A DNA stretch of 5,424 nucleotides, taken from contig PMIQ01000143.1 of NCBI GenBank assembly GCA_003157175.1, forward strand, positions 9,340 through 14,763. The letters run 5' to 3'. Positions 1-5,424 of the stretch are shown piece after piece. The position numbers and the translations under genes were made by a program. A model generated the notes under the pieces. It worked only from the letters and a program-made list of their open reading frames with translations. It ran no database searches and was not told the origin of the DNA. Each line of letters starts with the position of its first letter. Position 1 is the stretch's first letter. The stretch comes from Chloroflexota bacterium. Its GTDB lineage: Bacteria > Chloroflexota > Limnocylindria > Limnocylindrales > CSP1-4.

Positions 1-1341
<1,341 letters not shown>

Positions 1342-1433
1342 TCGCCCCGGCCGGCCGACCGCGCGAACGTTTTGGCCTCGTCGTGCGTCCGTTATGCGTG
1401 AAGGACGGCAAGTGACGCGCGGAGCGCATGAGG

Positions 1434-1465
1434 TCGACCGGCTCGGGGGCGCGAGAGCCGGTTGA
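1434..1465 (+). terminator. Terminator-like hairpin without a U-tract, downstream of pyrG
   Basis: TCGACCGGCTC (1434-1444) pairs with GAGCCGGTTGA (1455-1465): 11 base pairs including one G-U wobble, around a 10-base G-rich loop. The inner eight pairs (1437-1444 with 1455-1462) are perfect Watson-Crick. It lies about 92 bases after the pyrG stop. No T-run follows, so it is not a classical intrinsic terminator; it could stabilise the pyrG 3' end, pause polymerase or act with Rho. In GC-rich DNA such a stem can also arise by chance. Confidence 0.35.
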
Positions 1466-1576
1466 GGAGGCGACCTCACCGCCGCGGCCCGGAATCTCGA
1501 TCGAGCCGGTGCGCGTCGCCTCGATTGGGCGGCCGGCACTCAGTCCTGCGGCTCGGCCTGGCTGCTCCGGCGGCGG

Positions 1577-1585
1577 TGATACGAT
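1577..1585 (+). promoter_or_regulatory. Possible extended -10 promoter element for the rhtA-like gene
   Basis: TGATACGAT reads as an extended -10: TGa followed directly by TACGAT, a four-of-six match to TATAAT, in an otherwise very GC-rich stretch. It would place transcription start near 1592, giving a leader of about 75 bases before the ATG at 1668. No good -35 hexamer is seen 16-18 bases upstream (1557-1562 reads CCTGGC). The call rests on one short motif and the expectation that the gene has its own promoter after the 326-base gap. Confidence 0.25.
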
Positions 1586-1655
1586 TCCCGATGCGTCGAC
1601 CTTACGCGAGGGCTCCGCGACGGCCGGGATCCCGCAGGTCCGCCGACTCGATGTT

Positions 1656-1660
1656 GGGAG
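1656..1660 (+). promoter_or_regulatory. Ribosome binding site that decides the rhtA-like start
   Basis: GGGAG sits seven bases before ATG 1668, a normal Shine-Dalgarno spacing. It favours this start over the far-upstream in-frame ATG at 1428, which would add an 80-residue low-complexity leader not expected in this transporter family. Confidence 0.6.
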
Positions 1661-1667
1661 CTGTGCG

Positions 1668-2591
1668 ATGACCTCGCCCGATGCCTCCGGGGCAGGAGCC
1701 GTTGGCGTTCACGGCCGCCTTGACGCCGTTCCGCCGGAACTGCTGATCCTGGTGGGGACCCTATCGGTTCAGTGCGGTGGCGGCCTCGCCTCGAACATGA
1801 TCCGTGAATACGGGCCCCTGCCTGTCGTCACGATGCGGATCCTGTTCGGGGCTGCCATGCTCCTGGCCTTCCAGCGGGCCCGCGTGCGCGGGACCTCGCG
1901 GTCGGCACTGCTGAGCTGCCTGGCCCTCGGGGTCATCCTCGCGGCGATGAACTCGCTCTTCTACGTGGGTCTGTCGCGGATTCCCCTTGGCGTCGCCGTC
2001 ACGATCGAATTCTGGGGGCCGCTGACGGTCGCCGTCATCGGCTCGCGTCGACTTCTCGACCTCGTCTGGGTTGGGATGGCTGCCGCGGGGATATACATCC
2101 TGGCCGGCGGTCGTCTGGAGGCGGACGATCTGGTCGGCGTGGCCGCAGTATTCGGGGCCGGCTTCTGCTGGGCGCTCTATATCGGAATAGGTGGCCGCGT
2201 GGCGCGCGAGTGGCCCGACGGCCGCGGCCTGACCCTGGCGATGCTCGTGGCCTCGGCGTTGATCCTGCCGGTGACATTGGGCCTCTCAGACGTGCGGCCG
2301 CTCGTGGTGGCGCCCCTGGCCCTGGCCGGCGGCGTGGTCATCGCGCTCTTCAGCAGCGTGATCCCGTACTCGGCCGAGATCGCAGCTCTGCGGCGCCTGC
2401 CGGCGGCCACGTTCGGGGTGCTGATGAGCCTGGAGCCCGCCATCGCGGCGGCGGTGGGCTTCGTCCTGCTCGGCCAGGTCCTGGCGACCTCAGATCTCGT
2501 GGCCATCGCGTTCGTCGCGCTCGCCAGCGCCGGAGCCAGCATCTCGGCTCGCCGCCTGGTCACCGCCCCCGGTGAGCTCGAGTCGGCCTGA
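1668..2591 (+). CDS. rhtA: EamA/DMT-superfamily exporter, RhtA-like (threonine/homoserine efflux type)
   Basis: This is an inner-membrane transporter of the drug/metabolite superfamily, 307 aa from ATG 1668, close to the usual 290-300 aa. E. coli RhtA exports threonine and homoserine; the substrate here is inferred from resemblance only. About ten hydrophobic segments are visible (roughly 23-40, 50-69, 80-100, 104-125, 129-147, 153-174, 187-206, 212-233, 247-269, 273-292), forming two EamA repeats. RhtA-type signatures are clear: QCGGGLAS at 35-42, MNSLFYVGL at 94-102, IPLGVAVTIEFWGPL at 105-119, GAGFCWALYI at 163-172, IPYSAEIAALRRLP at 232-245 and FGVLMSLEPAIAA at 249-261; I recall close counterparts of each in E. 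coli RhtA. The first 20 residues are a polar cytoplasmic leader. The gene probably has its own promoter, being 326 bases after pyrG, and it converges with hydA. Family call is strong; the exact exported compound is not settled by sequence. Confidence 0.88.
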   Translation: MTSPDASGAGAVGVHGRLDAVPPELLILVGTLSVQCGGGLASNMIREYGPLPVVTMRILFGAAMLLAFQRARVRGTSRSALLSCLALGVILAAMNSLFYVGLSRIPLGVAVTIEFWGPLTVAVIGSRRLLDLVWVGMAAAGIYILAGGRLEADDLVGVAAVFGAGFCWALYIGIGGRVAREWPDGRGLTLAMLVASALILPVTLGLSDVRPLVVAPLALAGGVVIALFSSVIPYSAEIAALRRLPAATFGVLMSLEPAIAAAVGFVLLGQVLATSDLVAIAFVALASAGASISARRLVTAPGELESA

Positions 2592-2643
2592 TGCTGGCCT
2601 CAGGGCGTCGGGTCCGCAGGCTTCACGCCGCGCCTCGGCCGGG
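2592..2643. other. Short convergent intergenic gap
   Basis: These 52 bases separate the stop of the rhtA-like gene (TGA 2589-2591) from the stop of hydA (TAG on the - strand, 2646-2644). The two transcripts run into each other here. I find only a weak 5-bp inverted repeat (CCTGA 2587-2591 with TCAGG 2600-2604) and no T-run on either strand, so no intrinsic terminator can be called. Confidence 0.6.
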
Positions 2644-4398
2644 CTAGCGCCGGTACTCCGGGCGCGAGTGGTAGCTCGTGTGCAGCAGCTCTTCGGACTT
2701 CTCGCCTAGCGGCTCGCCCAGGAAGTCCTCGTACAGCTTCTGGATGTACGGGTTCTCGTGGGCGCAACGCCACAGGCCGGCCTGGTCGTCCTGGTAGAGG
2801 CCGGCGGCCCGCTGGGCCCGCAGCTTGTCCGTGACGCCGTAGGGCTGGCCGCCGCCGCCGACGCAACCGCCGGGGCAGGCCATGACTTCGATGAAGTGGT
2901 ACGGCGGTTCCGCGCCCGCATCGCGAGCCTCGCGCACCCGCTTGAGAACGGTCTCGACGTTGCCCAGGCCGTGGGCGACGGCGAAGCGGACTTCCTTGCC
3001 CGCGATGACCGTCGAGCCTTCCTTCACGCCTTCGAGTCCGCGCGTCTTCTGGAACTCCACGCGGGCCGGGTTCTCGCCCGTGAGCAGGAAGTACGAGGTC
3101 CGCAGCGCGGCTTCCATGACGCCGCCCGTGGTGCCGAAGATCGTCCCAGCGCCGGTGTAGGCGCCGAGCAGTTGGTCCGGCTGCTCTTCCGCGACGGCGC
3201 GGAAGTTGATGCCGGACTGCTTGATCATGCGCGCCAGCTCGCGGGTCGTCAGCGAGACGTCCACGTCCTGGAAACCTGACGAGCGCATCTCCTTGGACCG
3301 GATAATCTCGAACTTCTTGGCCGTGCAGGGCATGACCGATACGACGAAGACCTTGGCCGGATCGAGCCCCATCTTCTCCGCGTAGTAGGTCTTGGCCAGG
3401 GCGCCGACCATCGCCTGCGGGGACTTGCACGACGAAAAGTGGGGGATCATGTCGTCGTGGAACTTCTCCATGAAGTCCACCCACGACGGACAGCAAGTCG
3501 TGATCAGCGGCAGCACCGATTTGGAGTTGGCGAATCGCTCCACGAACTCGTGGGCTTCTTCCATGATCGTCAGGTCGGCGCCGAAGTTGGTGTCGAAGAC
3601 CGCATTGAAGCCCATCCGCCGCAGAGCGGCGTAAGTCTTGCCCGTCAGATTCGTGCCCACCGGGAAGCCGAAAGCCTCGCCGATGGCGACGCGGACGGCC
3701 GGGGCCAGCTGGGCCACGCAGAATGCGTCCGGGTCGAGCAGCTTGTCCCACACTTCCTGGGTCTCGTCGTACTCGACGATGGCGCCGGTGGGGCAGTGAG
3801 CGGAGCACTGGCCGCAGCGCACGCACGGCGAGTCGGCCAGGTTGATGTCCCCGGCGGGGGCGATGCGAGTGTCGAAGCCTCGTTGCAGGAAGCTCAGGGC
3901 CCAGACGTTCTGGATCTGCTGGCAGACCTGGATGCAACGGCCGCAGGTGATGCACTTGCGGGGATCGAGGACGATCGCCTTCGTCGTGGCGTCCAGCGGC
4001 AGATCCGGAACGACGTTGTCCAGGCAGATCTCACGCAGACCGAAATCGGCGGCGATCGTCTGCAGCTCGCAGTTCTGGTTTCGGCCGCAGGTCAGGCACT
4101 CGTTCGGATGCCTCGAGAGGATCATCTCGACCACCGTCCGGCGGACGTGGATGATCTCCGGATCCTCGGTGGTGATCGCCATGTCCGGCTCGACCGGCGT
4201 GCAGCAGGCGCGCAGCATCTTGTTCGAGCCCGCGACGCGGACGATGCAGATGCCGCACGCGGCCGTGGCTTCCAGGTCCGGGTGCTTGCACAGAGTCGGG
4301 ATGTGGACGGAGACCTGGCGGGCGGCGTCGAGGATCGTTGCGCCCGGGGCGACCTCGACAGGAAGGTTGTTGATGGTGGCCTGGATCATCTCGGTCAC
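2644..4398 (-). CDS. hydA: [FeFe]-hydrogenase catalytic subunit HydA (NAD(H)-linked multimeric type)
   Basis: This cytoplasmic iron hydrogenase subunit interconverts 2H+ + 2e- and H2. The 584 residues from GTG 4398 are close to Clostridium pasteurianum CpI (574 aa). Domains in order: N-terminal [2Fe-2S] ferredoxin fold with Cys37, Cys48, Cys51 and Cys65 (or Cys66); His-Cys [4Fe-4S] site with His97, Cys101, Cys104, Cys110; a two-[4Fe-4S] ferredoxin domain with Cys149/152/155/202 and Cys159/192/195/198; then the H-cluster domain. H-cluster motifs are all present: L1 TTCCPSW at 300-306, L2 MPCTAKKFE at 356-364, L3 EVMACPGGC at 504-512. The [4Fe-4S]H ligands are thus Cys303, Cys358, Cys508 and Cys512. 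The proton path known from CpI is kept (Cys302, Glu281, Ser322, Glu284). The protein stops soon after the core, without the extra C-terminal [2Fe-2S] domain of Thermotoga HydA (645 aa). The start overlaps the hydB stop, so HydB is the likely electron partner. H-cluster maturases HydE, HydF and HydG must be encoded elsewhere. Confidence 0.96.
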   Translation of the reverse strand: MTEMIQATINNLPVEVAPGATILDAARQVSVHIPTLCKHPDLEATAACGICIVRVAGSNKMLRACCTPVEPDMAITTEDPEIIHVRRTVVEMILSRHPNECLTCGRNQNCELQTIAADFGLREICLDNVVPDLPLDATTKAIVLDPRKCITCGRCIQVCQQIQNVWALSFLQRGFDTRIAPAGDINLADSPCVRCGQCSAHCPTGAIVEYDETQEVWDKLLDPDAFCVAQLAPAVRVAIGEAFGFPVGTNLTGKTYAALRRMGFNAVFDTNFGADLTIMEEAHEFVERFANSKSVLPLITTCCPSWVDFMEKFHDDMIPHFSSCKSPQAMVGALAKTYYAEKMGLDPAKVFVVSVMPCTAKKFEIIRSKEMRSSGFQDVDVSLTTRELARMIKQSGINFRAVAEEQPDQLLGAYTGAGTIFGTTGGVMEAALRTSYFLLTGENPARVEFQKTRGLEGVKEGSTVIAGKEVRFAVAHGLGNVETVLKRVREARDAGAEPPYHFIEVMACPGGCVGGGGQPYGVTDKLRAQRAAGLYQDDQAGLWRCAHENPYIQKLYEDFLGEPLGEKSEELLHTSYHSRPEYRR

Positions 4399-5424
4399 GA
4401 TTGGCACCCTGCTCGGTTGCTGCCTGAGGTCAGCCGACCCCGGAATTCCGGTTCGAAGTAGCGCAAGGCCGAAAGAACCGGGTTGGGGGCACCCTGCCCG
4501 AGCCCGCACAGCGAGGCCTTCTGCATGGCGTGGGCCAGCCGCCTGATCGTGGCGATGTCGCCTTCGCTGCCCTTGCCGGCCGCGATCCTGTCAAGGAGCC
4601 GCAGCATCTGCGTGCCGCCAATTCGGCACGGGGCGCACTTGCCGCACGACTCGTCGACGCAGAAGCCCAGGTAGAACCGGGACAGTTCGACCAGGTCGTC
4701 GGTCTCGTCCATGACGATCATTCCGCCCGAGCCCATGTACGAGCCAAGCTTCTGCAGGTGCTCGTAGGTGATCGGTGTGTCCAGCTCGCGGGCGGGGATG
4801 AGGCCGCCCGACGGGCCGCCCGTCTGGACGGCCTTGATGGGGCTGCCCGTGGCCGAGCCGCCGCAGATCCCTTCCACCACTTGTCGAAGGGTCACGCCCA
4901 TCGGGATCTCGACCAGACCGGCGTGCTTGACCTTGCCCGTGACGGCGAAAACCTTGGTCCCGGTCGACCTGCCCATGCCGATCTCGGAGAACCACTTGCC
5001 GCCCCGCAGCATGATCTGGGACAGATTGGCCAGCGACTCGACGTTGTTGATCATCGTCGGCTGGCCCCACAGGCCCTTGACGGACGGGTACGGCGGCCGA
5101 GGCGACGGAGTGCCGCGCTTGCCCTCCACCGAGGCGATCAGGGCCGTCTCTTCGCCGCACACGAAAGCTCCGGCGCCGAGCCTGATCTCGACGTTGAAGC
5201 TGAAGTCCGTGCCCAGGATGTTGTTGCCGAGAAGACCGGCGGCACGAGCCTGGCGGAGGGCCCTCTCAATCCGCTGGATCGCCAGTGGATATTCGGCCCG
5301 AATGTAGAAGAAGCCGCTCGTCGCGCCGATGACATAGCCGCCGATGATCATCCCCTCGAGGACGGCGTGAGGGTCTCCCTCGAGAACGCTGCGGTCCATG
5401 TAGGCGCCCGGATCGCCCTCGTCG
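4395..5424 (-). CDS. hydB: NuoF-like NAD(H)/FMN subunit HydB of [FeFe] hydrogenase, N-terminus cut by window edge
   Basis: This is the diaphorase-type subunit that exchanges electrons between NAD(H) and iron-sulfur clusters through FMN, homologous to NuoF of complex I. The visible 342 residues begin inside the nucleotide-binding region (DEGDPGAYMDRSVLEGDPH, residues 1-19 of the fragment). The frame stays open to base 5424, so ATG 5399 is internal. Next come the FMN-site stretch GAGAFVCGEETALIASVEGKRG (broken here for length: GAGAFVCGEE then TALIASVEGK) at about 83-104, and INNVESLANL near 125-134. The N3-type [4Fe-4S] site is CGKCAPC plus a later Cys: Cys260, Cys263, Cys266 and Cys306. The protein ends about 36 residues after Cys306, following RYFEPEFRGRL. 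Bifurcating HydB proteins continue here into a two-[4Fe-4S] ferredoxin domain, which is absent. No frame after the stop encodes one, because hydA begins at once. The glycine-rich NAD loop and any N-terminal thioredoxin-like domain lie outside the window. A NuoE-like hydC upstream is expected. Confidence 0.94.
   Translation of the reverse strand, partial: DEGDPGAYMDRSVLEGDPHAVLEGMIIGGYVIGATSGFFYIRAEYPLAIQRIERALRQARAAGLLGNNILGTDFSFNVEIRLGAGAFVCGEETALIASVEGKRGTPSPRPPYPSVKGLWGQPTMINNVESLANLSQIMLRGGKWFSEIGMGRSTGTKVFAVTGKVKHAGLVEIPMGVTLRQVVEGICGGSATGSPIKAVQTGGPSGGLIPARELDTPITYEHLQKLGSYMGSGGMIVMDETDDLVELSRFYLGFCVDESCGKCAPCRIGGTQMLRLLDRIAAGKGSEGDIATIRRLAHAMQKASLCGLGQGAPNPVLSALRYFEPEFRGRLTSGSNRAGCQS
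4407..4410 (-). promoter_or_regulatory. Ribosome binding site for the GTG start of hydA
   Basis: On the - strand AGGG (4410 to 4407) lies eight bases before GTG 4398, inside the end of hydB. The GTG shares the four bases GTGA with the hydB stop TGA (4397-4395), a typical arrangement for translational coupling. The in-frame ATG nine bases further on (4389) has no purine-rich site at a normal distance, and the farther upstream in-frame ATG at 4509 would add residues that merely overprint hydB. Confidence 0.6.

Larger units (their letters stand above)
1342..1667. other. Non-coding gap between pyrG and the rhtA-like gene
   Basis: This 326-base stretch has no convincing gene. A frame joined to the downstream exporter is open from ATG 1428, but its 80 predicted residues are low-complexity (Gly/Arg/Pro/Ser-rich), resemble no domain known to me, and have no good ribosome binding site. 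The gap holds an 11-bp hairpin (1434-1465), a 10-bp palindrome CTCGATCGAG (1496-1505), a weak extended -10-like site (1577-1585), and the Shine-Dalgarno of the exporter (1656-1660). I see no tRNA or recognisable riboswitch. Confidence 0.6.

Noticed and set aside
1350..1359. CGGCCGGCCG palindrome just after pyrG as a terminator stem
   Set aside because: It is a simple GC palindrome without a loop or T-run and is expected by chance in such DNA.
1428..1667. 80-residue N-terminal extension of the rhtA-like protein from ATG 1428
   Set aside because: The leader is low-complexity and overlaps the hairpin; ATG 1668 has GGGAG at seven bases and gives the usual family length.
2587..2604. CCTGA/TCAGG inverted repeat as a terminator for the exporter gene
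   Set aside because: Only five pairs with an eight-base loop and no T-run; it is too weak to call.
2600..3955. 451-residue open frame on the - strand in another frame of hydA
   Set aside because: It overprints the unmistakable HydA reading frame, and its Arg/Gly/Pro-rich composition is typical of an off-frame GC-rich translation.
3439..4461. 340-residue open frame on the + strand antisense to hydA
   Set aside because: Its residues mirror HydA codons read in reverse (Asp/Ala/Val/Gly/Arg-rich); no recognisable motif and the real gene is on the other strand.
4395..4470. Frameshift removing a C-terminal ferredoxin domain from HydB
   Set aside because: No other frame near the hydB end encodes CxxCxxC ferredoxin motifs, and hydA begins immediately; the short form looks native.
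4399..4509. 37-residue upstream extension of HydA from ATG 4509
   Set aside because: It lies wholly inside hydB, has no ferredoxin-like content, and the GTGA junction gives a better start.

Overview
The window is GC-rich bacterial chromosomal DNA (by eye about two-thirds G+C). It holds four protein genes and no RNA gene, mobile element, CRISPR array or tandem repeat that I can support. Two genes lie on the + strand: the 3' three-quarters of pyrG (CTP synthase, cut by the left edge) and a complete RhtA-like amino-acid exporter. Two lie on the - strand: a complete [FeFe]-hydrogenase catalytic subunit (hydA) and, upstream of it, the C-terminal part of a NuoF-like flavoprotein (hydB, cut by the right edge).

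Layout: 1-1341 pyrG; 1342-1667 a non-coding gap with a strong hairpin and a weak promoter-like site; 1668-2591 rhtA-like gene; 2592-2643 a short convergent gap; 2644-4398 hydA (-); 4395-5424 hydB (-). hydB and hydA overlap by four bases (GTGA), so they are almost certainly one translationally coupled operon transcribed leftwards. The order hydB-hydA matches the hydCBA order of NAD(H)-linked multimeric [FeFe] hydrogenases. A NuoE-like hydC would be expected just beyond the right edge.

How the genes work together: HydB should exchange electrons with NAD(H) through FMN and a [4Fe-4S] cluster. HydA should carry them through its ferredoxin-like clusters to the H-cluster, which makes or oxidises H2. 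Both subunits end early compared with the well-studied electron-bifurcating HydABC enzymes. HydB has no C-terminal two-[4Fe-4S] domain and HydA has no C-terminal [2Fe-2S] domain. This is the most interesting feature of the window, because those parts form the mobile bridge in bifurcating enzymes. pyrG (pyrimidine nucleotide synthesis) and the exporter have no evident functional link to the hydrogenase.

The organism is an anaerobe, or a facultative one, that ferments or cycles hydrogen. The high G+C and the style of PyrG would fit a Chloroflexota-like or another GC-rich anaerobic lineage, but this is a weak guess. I see no wholly unknown gene system; the novelty is in the domain architecture of a known one.
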